Both the position numbers and the translations under genes were made by a program. Shown in pieces: positions 1-4,823 of a stretch of 5,334 nt of DNA. Origin of the DNA: Thermoplasmatota archaeon (GTDB lineage Archaea > Thermoplasmatota > Thermoplasmata > RBG-16-68-12 > JAJISG01); contig JAJISG010000085.1 of assembly GCA_022848835.1 (NCBI GenBank), positions 1 to 5,334 of the forward strand, in the 5' to 3' direction. Below the pieces are notes generated by a model. That model searched no databases. It was not told the DNA's origin and was given only the letters and a program-made list of their open reading frames with translations. The stretch's first letter is position 1. Every line of letters begins with the position of its first letter.

Positions 1-100
1 TGTAGGCGACGGACCCCATCCAGGCAACTGCGAAGACTATGTGAAGCATGCGCAGGACTAGAGCTACGACATCTACCATGCTGCCCGCAAGCCGCATCAT
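1..100 (-). CDS. N-terminal fragment of a multi-pass membrane protein (partial)
   Basis: Only the first 33 residues lie in the window; the gene runs off the left edge. Reading leftward from the ATG at 100, the frame gives a short polar start, then a strongly hydrophobic stretch from about residue 9, ending in LHIVFAVAWMGSVAY. A leading R-x-x-H followed by a small-residue helix with W-x-G is the typical first membrane segment of small integral membrane families such as CopD-like, DUF2269-like or urate-oxidase N-terminal-like proteins; the exact family cannot be decided from one helix. Two ATGs sit in tandem at 100 and 97, and an in-frame GTG lies at 127; the frame stays open back to about 175, so the start is uncertain. 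It is divergent from the M14 hydrolase, and the A/T-rich spot near 181-189 could serve both strands. Confidence 0.6.
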   Translation of the reverse strand, partial: MMRLAGSMVDVVALVLRMLHIVFAVAWMGSVAY

Positions 101-180
101 CTTTAAGATGTCTTCCCAGAAAGGCACGACAAAGGGGGAGATACCGGCCTGCCGCCGTGGCTTGACTGCTACGTCTCAAA

Positions 181-189
181 CCTTTTACG
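181..189 (+). promoter_or_regulatory. Candidate TATA element for the M14 hydrolase gene
   Basis: The sequence CCTTTTACG, preceded by CAAA, is the only A/T-rich spot shortly upstream of the ATG at 215. Its centre is about 30 bases from the ATG, so transcription would begin at or very near the start codon, giving a leaderless or near-leaderless message. No Shine-Dalgarno sequence is visible before that ATG, which agrees. The reverse complement (TAAAAGG) could serve the divergent membrane protein gene. The match is weak. Confidence 0.35.
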
Positions 190-214
190 CCGCACAGCCT
201 TACTTCGGTCCACC

Positions 215-1159
215 ATGAAGGCCGAAGCGGTGGAGGGAGAAGAGGTCGTAGGTGAGATGGCCGACGGGACTCCTCTGACACTACCCGTCATTGAATACGA
301 TAGTGGATCTGGGCCCAGCTTCTTCGTCGGCTGCACCATCCACGGGGACGAGGTCACGGGTCAGGCTAGCGTCTGGAAGCTGAGAGATCTTATCGCCTCG
401 ACGGGAATCAGAGGGAGGCTGACTATCGTGCCTGTCATGAATCCTCTGGGATTCAACTACAACGTCCGGGGAATCCCCATAGCCACCATCGACCTAAATC
501 GCCTCTACCCAGGAGATCCTGAAGGATCCCTGAGCGAGCGAATCACCGCGAAGATATGGTCCATCTCCCGGCAGCACGAATACATAGTGGATGTCCACAC
601 TGCGGGATGGTGCATCCCTCACATCCTGGTTGATCCTGTGGGAGGCGAACTGAAGTCTCGTGTGGAAGAGTTTACAGCTGCCTCGGGAATAACTGTGTTG
701 CAGGAGTATGAGGAGGAGAGGTATCGGCTACAGAACCTGGCCGCCAGTCTTCCAGGAGTCGCGCTGAAGGATGGAAAGGTGGCGTTGACTGTGGAGCTGG
801 GTGGCTTCAAGGGCATCGACTGGGCCTCAGTCGATGCGGGTTTCATCTGTCTAAGGAACATGCTCATAAAGGCGGGCCTGATCAAGGGCAGGCTAGAGGT
901 AGTCACCAGCGCCCCAGTGATAAGCGAAAAAGGATACCGGAGGACCTCCATCTTCTCCACCATGGGAGGACTCCTGAGGTACGAGGTAGTGCCCGGGGCC
1001 AAGGTGAGGAGGGACGACATGATAGCAGAGATAAGGGATGTGTACGGAAGGCTGAAGGGGGAGGCGAGGGCCCCCACAGACGGCTACATAGTCTCGCTGA
1101 ACGCTACGTCTGTGGTCCCGTCGGGCGGGCATCTCGCAGAGTTGGCGGTGACGGCTTAG
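215..1159 (+). CDS. Succinylglutamate desuccinylase/aspartoacylase-family zinc hydrolase (M14 superfamily)
   Basis: This 314-residue protein belongs to the AstE/AspA branch of the M14 zinc carboxypeptidase superfamily, cytosolic enzymes that remove acyl groups from amino acids or related amides. The metal-binding signature is visible: H43-G-D-E46 within GCTIHGDEVTG, and the third ligand H128 in VDVHT. The substrate-binding motif DLNRLYPG spans residues 93-100, and E194 in TVELGG fits the catalytic glutamate. The C-terminal part (about 230-314) looks like the small beta-barrel, lipoyl-like domain of this family (PGAKVRRDDMIAEI, then APTDGYIVS). Length is normal. The ATG at 215 is the first possible ATG, GTG or TTG after the in-frame stop at 104-106; no Shine-Dalgarno is seen, so translation may be leaderless. 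The substrate cannot be assigned. A small gene follows after 42 bases, probably in the same transcript. Confidence 0.9.
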   Translation: MKAEAVEGEEVVGEMADGTPLTLPVIEYDSGSGPSFFVGCTIHGDEVTGQASVWKLRDLIASTGIRGRLTIVPVMNPLGFNYNVRGIPIATIDLNRLYPGDPEGSLSERITAKIWSISRQHEYIVDVHTAGWCIPHILVDPVGGELKSRVEEFTAASGITVLQEYEEERYRLQNLAASLPGVALKDGKVALTVELGGFKGIDWASVDAGFICLRNMLIKAGLIKGRLEVVTSAPVISEKGYRRTSIFSTMGGLLRYEVVPGAKVRRDDMIAEIRDVYGRLKGEARAPTDGYIVSLNATSVVPSGGHLAELAVTA

Positions 1160-1187
1160 GGCGTGAGGCCAAAGCCGGAAGATGCAT

Positions 1188-1193
1188 GGTGAG
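1188..1193 (+). promoter_or_regulatory. Shine-Dalgarno site of the small His-rich gene
   Basis: GGTGAG lies 8 bases before the ATG at 1202 and matches the archaeal anti-Shine-Dalgarno. It supports that start, and supports translation from inside a transcript begun upstream of the M14 gene. Confidence 0.6.
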
Positions 1194-1201
1194 AGGATAG
1201 C

Positions 1202-1567
1202 ATGAGTGAGGAGTTGGCGATCCTAGACGGGACGAACATCGGCCCAGAGCAGAGGGTAAACCACGCCCACATCCATAAGGACACCATAGTCCTCCACTGG
1301 CACGAGCTCGAGACTGAGCCTGAGGAGGAGAACGGCATCACTCTCTCCAGGGAGGACTGGCTCAGAATCATGACCTCTGTCTACTGGAAGAGGGAGGAAA
1401 CCATCGAGGCTGAGGAGTCGTCGGGGAACAACTTTGCTGGCGCGGAGACCCATATCGGTTACGTCGTCTTCAGATACAGGAGCGACCGGAAACGGACAGC
1501 TGACGAAGAGGTCGCCGTACTCTCGCTTCAACAGGTGGACGCTAGGCTGAGAAAGAGACATCGCTAG
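1202..1567 (+). CDS. Small His-rich protein of unknown function
   Basis: This 121-residue soluble protein is not recognised. It has no signal peptide or membrane segment. Residues 21-34 hold a histidine cluster, HAHIH followed by HWH (H21, H23, H25, H32, H34), in a stretch likely to form beta strands (KDTIVLHWHELE); alternating histidines like this could bind a metal. A very acidic stretch follows at 36-43, then an amphipathic segment with three Trp residues (33, 53, 62), a beta-like segment at 85-93 (IGYVVFRYR) and a basic C-terminus rich in Arg/Lys. The start is well supported by GGTGAG 8 bases upstream. It follows the M14 hydrolase by 42 bases on the same strand, so the two are probably co-transcribed and may act together, though no domain proves this. 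Metal binding is an inference from histidine spacing only. Confidence 0.75.
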   Translation: MSEELAILDGTNIGPEQRVNHAHIHKDTIVLHWHELETEPEEENGITLSREDWLRIMTSVYWKREETIEAEESSGNNFAGAETHIGYVVFRYRSDRKRTADEEVAVLSLQQVDARLRKRHR

Positions 1568-1664
1568 CCAATGTGTCTTACGTCAAGTGCGGGGTGCACA
1601 CTACATCGAGGTCCAGATTGCCTGTATAGTCATCCATCTCCAAGGTCTCATGGCCTGGGAAAAT

Positions 1665-1676
1665 AGGTTTTTAACC
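1665..1676 (+). promoter_or_regulatory. TATA box of the tRNA-Ala gene
   Basis: AGGTTTTTAACC, preceded by an A-rich stretch (GGGAAAAT) that could be a TFB-recognition element, is centred about 28 bases upstream of the first base of the mature tRNA. This is the spacing of an archaeal TBP/TFB promoter and implies initiation at or within a few bases of the mature 5' end. The tRNA therefore has its own promoter and need not depend on the upstream genes. Confidence 0.65.
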
Positions 1677-1698
1677 GGGGCCAATATAGAAGACCGGA

Positions 1699-1771
1699 GG
1701 GCCGGTAGATCAGTTGGAAGATCGCCACCTTGGCATGGTGGAGGTCGTGGGTTCAAATCCCATCCGGTCCA
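1699..1771 (+). tRNA. tRNA-Ala, anticodon GGC
   Basis: A complete 73-base cloverleaf folds without an intron. The acceptor stem is GGGCCGG with CCGGTCC and contains the G3-U70 wobble pair, the identity signal for alanyl-tRNA synthetase. The D-stem is GATC/GATC around a loop with AGTTGGAA. The anticodon stem is CCACC/GGTGG with loop TTGGCAT, giving anticodon GGC for GCC and GCU codons. The variable region is five bases. The T-arm is GTGGG-TTCAAAT-CCCAT, closed by a G-U pair. The discriminator base is A at 1771. The next bases are TTCC, so CCA is not encoded and must be added by the CCA-adding enzyme. Every arm fits the standard model, so the call is secure. Confidence 0.97.
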
Positions 1772-1788
1772 TTCCACAGAAGGCCACA

Positions 1789-1807
1789 GGGGAGCCGACG
1801 ACTCCCC
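1789..1807 (+). terminator. Hairpin downstream of tRNA-Ala, possible terminator or processing structure
   Basis: GGGGAG and CTCCCC form a perfect 6-bp stem around the 7-base loop CCGACGA, starting 18 bases after the tRNA discriminator base. A run of G (CCCCCGGGGGG overlap) follows rather than T, so it is neither a classic intrinsic terminator nor an archaeal poly-U terminator. It could simply mark the 3' trailer. The rest of the spacer to 1903 shows no gene. Confidence 0.25.
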
Positions 1808-1903
1808 CGGGGGGATATAGGTTGGGGTTGGAATATCACCAATGGTTTGCCTCTGCCCCATCTTCGCTCTCAGCCACCGGATAGCCCACCGGGGCGGGTG
1901 ACT

Positions 1904-2695
1904 TCAAGTCTTCCCCTCAGACCCCATCTCCTGGAAATCGGCGTCCATTTTTGCTGCCATGTCTAAGGCTGACCGAGCGGCCTCCCGTTTACCCATCAGC
2001 TCGAAAACCCTGGCCTTAAGCCACCACAAACCAGGATACCGTTGGTCCAGAATGCTAAGCCTGTTCAGGGTCTCTAGCGCCCCCTCATGCTCGCCGTTGA
2101 CGGCAAGATATGCTCCCAAGGTAAAGAGCGCGTCTCTATCCTTCTCATCCTCCTTCAGCCTAGCTCGGGCCAGGTCGACCTTCTGCTCCAGTGTCTCGAC
2201 CTCCTCCTCCATCTTCCGCCCGCAGCCGTGGCACCACTCCTTGTCGACCTCCACCAAGGTGTTGCAGTGGGGGCATAGAACGGTCATCGATGGGTTCAGC
2301 GTTCTCCGAAGCTCCTCCAGAGCCTCCTCCTCACTCAATGTGAGCTTCTCCCACTCGGGAGCCCAGAGATTGATTGGGAGGGAGAGGCGGACGTCCTCTC
2401 CCGAGGCTTCTTCCTCATCGCTATGAGCCTCAAGCAACTTCTTGACATCGGCAACAAGGAGCTTGGCATCCCTCCTTCTCTCGTCGATTTCCAAGCATGC
2501 CTTGCCGCATTTCAGGGCCTTATCGAGGTCTTCCAAAGCCAGATAGGCCCTGGCGGCCTTCATCCAGTTGTCCGGGTTCCTCTTGTCCTTCTTAAGCCCG
2601 CCCAGAGCTTCCGATAGCTTCCTTTCGAGTTCCTGGGTCTTCTGCTCAGCTGCCGAAGAGGGACCGTCTTCAACGGTAGGACCGAAGCCGGCCAT
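1904..2695 (-). CDS. TPR-repeat protein with an internal four-cysteine zinc ribbon
   Basis: Numbered from the ATG at 2695, this is a 263-residue soluble, charged protein. An N-terminal helical region (about 20-90) includes a TPR-like pair: NPDNWMKAARAYLALEDLDKAL, then a helix ending KACLEID. An acidic linker follows. Residues 141-158 hold CPHC-(10)-CHGC, with C141, C144, C155 and C158 as a zinc-ribbon ligand set. The C-terminal part (about 170-255) has two more TPR-like units (DALFTLGAYLAVNGEHEGALETL; WWLKARVFELMGKREAARSAL). TPRs are protein-binding scaffolds, and the ribbon may bind a partner or nucleic acid; no catalytic motif is seen. An in-frame ATG at 2713 would add six residues, but the TATA-like box at 2719-2729 predicts initiation near 2697, favouring 2695. 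It is transcribed toward the tRNA and is separate from its neighbours. Confidence 0.85.
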   Translation of the reverse strand: MAGFGPTVEDGPSSAAEQKTQELERKLSEALGGLKKDKRNPDNWMKAARAYLALEDLDKALKCGKACLEIDERRRDAKLLVADVKKLLEAHSDEEEASGEDVRLSLPINLWAPEWEKLTLSEEEALEELRRTLNPSMTVLCPHCNTLVEVDKEWCHGCGRKMEEEVETLEQKVDLARARLKEDEKDRDALFTLGAYLAVNGEHEGALETLNRLSILDQRYPGLWWLKARVFELMGKREAARSALDMAAKMDADFQEMGSEGKT

Positions 2696-2718
2696 CTCTC
2701 CATATTGCGGCATACTGC

Positions 2719-2729
2719 CTATAGATAGC
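2719..2729 (-). promoter_or_regulatory. TATA box of the TPR/zinc-ribbon gene
   Basis: On the minus strand the sequence reads CTATCTATAGG. Its centre (about 2723) is 27-28 bases from the ATG at 2695, so the message would start essentially at that codon. It lies only five bases from the upstream ATG at 2713, too close for that codon to be in the transcript. Positional evidence only. Confidence 0.5.
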
Positions 2730-2828
2730 TTTGTTCTGTGTTATCAGAAAACAGAGAAAGTGGACTGGTTTGTCGTCTGCATGGGACACGGGAAGGGAAA
2801 CTCTCTTACAAAGGCGTCAGCCTCATTT

Positions 2829-2843
2829 GTCTGCGGAGCAGAC
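2829..2843 (-). terminator. Perfect hairpin just after the HxlR stop codon
   Basis: On the minus strand GTCTGC-TCC-GCAGAC forms a perfect 6-bp stem with a 3-base loop, two bases after the HxlR stop codon at 2846-2848. No T-run follows directly; the nearest T-rich stretches are near 2745-2757 on the minus strand. It could protect the mRNA 3' end or help termination. An alternative stem (AGACCT with GGGTCT, 2840-2856) overlaps it and cannot form at the same time. Confidence 0.35.
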
Positions 2844-2845
2844 CC

Positions 2846-3331
2846 TCAAGAGGTCTCACTCTCTAAGGTCTGGTAGCCTTCTTTCGCATAGGGTCCTAGG
2901 CTGCCTAACATCGTTCGTTGCTTGCCAGGAAACACCTCCCCCAGCTGCCTCGATTTCCCATCCCCGAAGACTCGATTGGCGTGATACAGCATTCCGTACT
3001 GTATGAGGGAGGTGAGAATAGGGATCGCGTCTTCCCCTTTGCGTGTCAATCGGTAGGTGACATTCCGCGGGTTGCTTGGGTCCTCGATTCGCTCGATGAC
3101 CCCCTCCTCCTTTAGGTCCCGAAGTCGGATGGAGAGTATCCTCGGCGTCATTCCGGGGTTGTTCCTCAAGATTCGAGTGAAGGTCATCTCGCCGAAGAAG
3201 GCCACGTCCCTCAAAACGAGGCAGGCCCACTTCCGCCCCAAGACCCCTAGGCTCGCCCGGATGGGGCACGACTCGAAGGGGATCTCTGGGATGATCGGTT
3301 TTGCAGACGCAGACTTGCCTCGCCATGCCAT
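2846..3331 (-). CDS. HxlR-family winged-helix transcriptional regulator
   Basis: This 161-residue protein has the full HxlR-type winged-helix domain. The N-terminal signature CPIRASLGVLGRKWACLVLRD begins at C22, the conserved Cys-Pro of the family. The DNA-recognition region follows at about 47-75 (MTFTRILRNNPGMTPRILSIRLRDLKEEG), then the wing (IERIEDPSNPRNVTYRLTRKG) and a C-terminal dimerisation helix. A tail of about 45 residues after the core is longer than usual. In studied relatives (HxlR, YodB, CatR, HypR) such proteins answer formaldehyde, quinones or disulfide stress, in several cases through this N-terminal cysteine. The ATG at 3331 is the only sensible start: an in-frame stop lies at 3365-3367 and no other start codon intervenes. 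It is divergent from a VOC protein gene, 91 bases apart, and probably represses itself and that operon. Confidence 0.93.
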   Translation of the reverse strand: MAWRGKSASAKPIIPEIPFESCPIRASLGVLGRKWACLVLRDVAFFGEMTFTRILRNNPGMTPRILSIRLRDLKEEGVIERIEDPSNPRNVTYRLTRKGEDAIPILTSLIQYGMLYHANRVFGDGKSRQLGEVFPGKQRTMLGSLGPYAKEGYQTLESETS

Positions 3332-3363
3332 GGAATCACGGTATACTTCGTTTCCCTGGAGGT

Positions 3364-3372
3364 GTTATATAC
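3364..3372 (-). promoter_or_regulatory. TATA box of the HxlR regulator gene
   Basis: On the minus strand GTATATAAC, preceded by CAAAGTATA, is a strong archaeal TATA box centred near 3368. Initiation is expected about 26 bases on, near 3342, leaving a leader of about 11 bases without a clear Shine-Dalgarno before the ATG at 3331. It overlaps the candidate operator, so a bound repressor would block TBP. Confidence 0.6.
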
Positions 3373-3386
3373 TATACTTTGTATAT
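3367..3386. promoter_or_regulatory. Candidate HxlR operator (ATATAC-8-GTATAT inverted repeat)
   Basis: ATATAC at 3367-3372 and GTATAT at 3381-3386 form a perfect 6+6 inverted repeat with an 8-base spacer. It lies between and over the two divergent TATA boxes. A further half-site, CTATACTT, fills the spacer (3372-3379), and a GTATAC palindrome lies at 3341-3346, close to the expected HxlR transcription start. Dimeric winged-helix regulators usually bind such symmetrical AT-rich sites. TATA boxes themselves resemble these half-sites, so some of the symmetry may be coincidental. Confidence 0.45.
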
Positions 3387-3387
3387 C
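3378..3387 (+). promoter_or_regulatory. TATA box of the VOC-YciI operon
   Basis: TTTGTATATC, centred near 3383, would place initiation near 3409, about 14 bases before the ATG at 3423. That short leader holds the Shine-Dalgarno GGGAG (3411-3415), 7 bases before the ATG. The box shares its bases with the right arm of the candidate operator. Confidence 0.55.
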
Positions 3388-3422
3388 AAGTTTGCGTGGT
3401 GCGTTCACGCGGGAGAGAGAAC

Positions 3423-3851
3423 ATGGTGCGAAGTACGGCAAGGGACAAAGGCTTGGCAAAACGTGTCTGGGTCTCGTCGGTCCGTGTGACTGACTTCAAC
3501 CGCGCCCTCAAGTTTTACAGGGACCTGCTAGGGTTCCCGATACAGCTGGAGGCCCGTGAATTCAACTGGATCGAGGTCGGTCCCGAGGAGCCCCTCTGCA
3601 AGATCGGCCTTTCGGTTCAGGAGTGGGAGAAGGGGGAGGGCGGTATCACACGTACAGGCATCGTCCTCGAGGTCGAGGACATGGACGCCTTCGCGGCTCG
3701 GCTGAAAGAGCACGAGGTCAGGTTCACAGACGAGCCCGAGATGCAACCGTGGGGCGGTATCGTGGCCAATTTCCTGGACCCTGACGGAAACGAGCTCCAG
3801 GCTGTGTACGATCCACGTCATTACGAGTACAGGTCCCCCGACGCTGGCTAG
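3423..3851 (+). CDS. VOC-superfamily (glyoxalase/bleomycin-resistance/dioxygenase fold) protein
   Basis: This 142-residue protein holds two beta-alpha-beta-beta-beta modules. Module one starts at about 16 (VWVSSVRVTDFNRALKFYRDLLGF), and module two at about 75 (TGIVLEVEDMDAFAARLKEHEV), ending in the hallmark LDPDGNELQAVY at 118-129. VOC proteins include glyoxalase I, dioxygenases and antibiotic-binding proteins. The first-strand position that often carries a metal-binding His is not His here, and the end of the GNELQAV strand lacks an obvious metal Glu at the usual place, so catalytic metal binding is doubtful and the substrate unknown. The frame is open farther upstream across the HxlR gene, but that is antisense; the ATG at 3423 fits the promoter, the GGGAG site and the domain start. 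It is probably in one operon with the YciI-like gene 19 bases downstream, under HxlR control. Confidence 0.88.
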   Translation: MVRSTARDKGLAKRVWVSSVRVTDFNRALKFYRDLLGFPIQLEAREFNWIEVGPEEPLCKIGLSVQEWEKGEGGITRTGIVLEVEDMDAFAARLKEHEVRFTDEPEMQPWGGIVANFLDPDGNELQAVYDPRHYEYRSPDAG

Positions 3852-3870
3852 ACAGTACGGAAGGGCAGTC

Positions 3871-4185
3871 ATGGCCAGGAGTTCGGAGTTTCTCTATGTG
3901 ATCCGCCCGACTCGTCTGCAAATGGTGACTGACGCTCCGACTGCGGATGAGACCGAGATCCTATCGCGTCACGCGGCCTACCTGGAGAAGCTAACAGAAG
4001 ATGGGACTGTGGTGCTCTATGGGAGAACTCAGAATCGCGATGGTACCACCTTCGGGATCGTCATCTTTCGGGCACGAGACGAGTCTCAGGCGGAGAGAAT
4101 CATGGAGAATGATCCCGCCGTGAAAGAGAGAATCATGCGGGCCGAACTGTATCCCTACCGCATAGCCATGATGAGAACAGCCTAG
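3871..4185 (+). CDS. YciI-like protein (YCII-related domain)
   Basis: This 104-residue protein matches the small ferredoxin-like YciI fold. It begins with a beta strand (FLYVIRPTR) and continues with SRHAAYLEKLTEDGTVVLYGRT, where H34 fits the conserved family histidine. A second strand (GIVIFRA) precedes the ESQAERIMENDPAVK helix and the DPA motif at 81-83, and it ends with LYPYRIAMM. YciI-like proteins are dimers with a proposed His/Asp site; most have no known reaction, and some relatives act on halogenated or aromatic ring compounds. A weak Shine-Dalgarno (GGAAGGG, 3859-3865) lies 5 bases before the ATG. The 19-base gap to the VOC gene makes co-transcription very likely. Pairing with a VOC protein and an HxlR regulator fits catabolism or detoxification of a small reactive compound, but its own reaction is unknown. 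Confidence 0.85.
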   Translation: MARSSEFLYVIRPTRLQMVTDAPTADETEILSRHAAYLEKLTEDGTVVLYGRTQNRDGTTFGIVIFRARDESQAERIMENDPAVKERIMRAELYPYRIAMMRTA

Positions 4186-4347
4186 TGGATCGCCACAGGG
4201 TCACCCGCAGAGACTATCCGCAGGTCGACAGGCCCAAGTCAGATGTGTGCAGATTGCCACCTCAACATTTCGTGAAGTGCGGCGGCTAGGGTGCGAACTG
4301 ACAAATCTTGTAGAGCCGAACCCTGAATCTAGTATGGCCAACCCGGT

Positions 4348-4704
4348 CTAGAAGGAAATCACTTTATCCGCCCACAAAGTCCACTTCGTAAGTTCGTCAA
4401 GGGACGACCTCTCGGCGCCTTCCATCAGTTCTGTGTCGGAGATTCCTCGCGCGTCCATGCAGGTCCCACAGACGCCCACCACTCCCCCACGCCTCGCGAT
4501 GGACCGGAGCATCAGCTCGATGCTGTAGTATCCTTTGGGTACCTCCTGCCCGGACTTGGCCGCTGGAGCAGCGTCTCCCTGGAGGAACATGCGAATGCTC
4601 AGGTCTCCCTTCCCCTTCAACAGGCTTATGGCCAGGCGAAGGGCGTTGTAAGTGTGCTCTGACCCATACGGCGGATCGTTGAGGACGAAGAGAATCTTCT
4701 CCAT
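4348..4704 (-). CDS. DsrE-family sulfur-transfer-like protein with CxxC
   Basis: This 118-residue protein has the DsrE/YchN-like fold: an opening strand MEKILFVLNDPPYGSEHTYNALRLA, a middle segment with FLQGDAA and VPKGYYSIELMLRS, then GVCGTCMDARGI with C79 and C82, and a final WADKVISF. The cysteine after the strand is where DsrE, TusD and related proteins carry a persulfide sulfur; the second one makes a CxxC that could cycle with a disulfide. The longest frame starts at 4716, but from there GGTGA (4714-4710) sits 5 bases before the ATG at 4704. That placement, and the family N-terminus, favour 4704. It lies 119 bases after another DsrE-family gene on the same strand, with no clear TATA box between, so they are probably co-transcribed. 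Which partner receives the sulfur is unknown. Confidence 0.9.
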   Translation of the reverse strand: MEKILFVLNDPPYGSEHTYNALRLAISLLKGKGDLSIRMFLQGDAAPAAKSGQEVPKGYYSIELMLRSIARRGGVVGVCGTCMDARGISDTELMEGAERSSLDELTKWTLWADKVISF

Positions 4705-4749
4705 ATCAGTCACCATCTTTGCCTGCTCCTTCAGCCTATCGGTCGGGGT

Positions 4750-4766
4750 GTTAGACTCGAACCAAC
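4750..4766 (-). other. tRNA T-arm-like hairpin between the DsrE genes
   Basis: On the minus strand GTTGG-TTCGAGT-CTAAC forms a 5-bp stem (one G-U pair) with a 7-base loop that matches the T-arm consensus, including G53, TTC and the closing C. It is followed at once by ACCCC, which can pair with GGGGT at 4824-4820, at the end of the upstream DsrE gene. The enclosed 51 bases give no convincing D-arm or anticodon arm, so this is not called a tRNA. It may be a fossil of a tRNA 3' end, a structural mimic or chance. Confidence 0.3.
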
Positions 4767-4823
4767 CGCAATCCGCTCAGGACAACCAGCAACTCACTAG
4801 CCTCGTGGGCTGAACAAAGACCC

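Noticed and set aside
619..1077. Minus-strand open frame of 152 residues
   Set aside because: Antisense to the M14 hydrolase, whose motifs and length are complete; no recognisable domain on the minus strand.
1601..1861. Minus-strand open frame with WTGWDLNPRPPPCQGGDLPTDLPAL in its middle
   Set aside because: This run is the translated reverse complement of the tRNA-Ala gene. Such peptides are familiar false proteins in databases; the cloverleaf explains the sequence fully.
1874..1893. Direct repeat of CCACCGG
   Set aside because: Seven bases twice in a GC-rich spacer is expected by chance and shows no further copies.
1587..1966. Plus-strand open frames across the tRNA and its trailer
   Set aside because: They run through the tRNA and its promoter, contain tRNA-derived peptides such as GRGFKSHP, and have no domain sense.
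1959..2426. Ser/Leu-rich plus-strand open frame of 155 residues
   Set aside because: Antisense to the TPR/zinc-ribbon gene; low-complexity serine composition is typical of the complement of a Glu/Lys-rich gene.
3057..3422. N-terminal extension of the VOC protein reading back across the HxlR gene
   Set aside because: The extension is antisense to the conserved HxlR coding region and crosses both TATA boxes. The ATG at 3423 has a promoter and Shine-Dalgarno, and the VOC domain begins just after it.
4255..4315. Possible box C/D guide RNA (GTGAAG and CTGA about 28 bases apart)
   Set aside because: The first motif departs from the RUGAUGA consensus, no second C'/D' pair is visible, and there is no promoter, so the match is below what chance allows.
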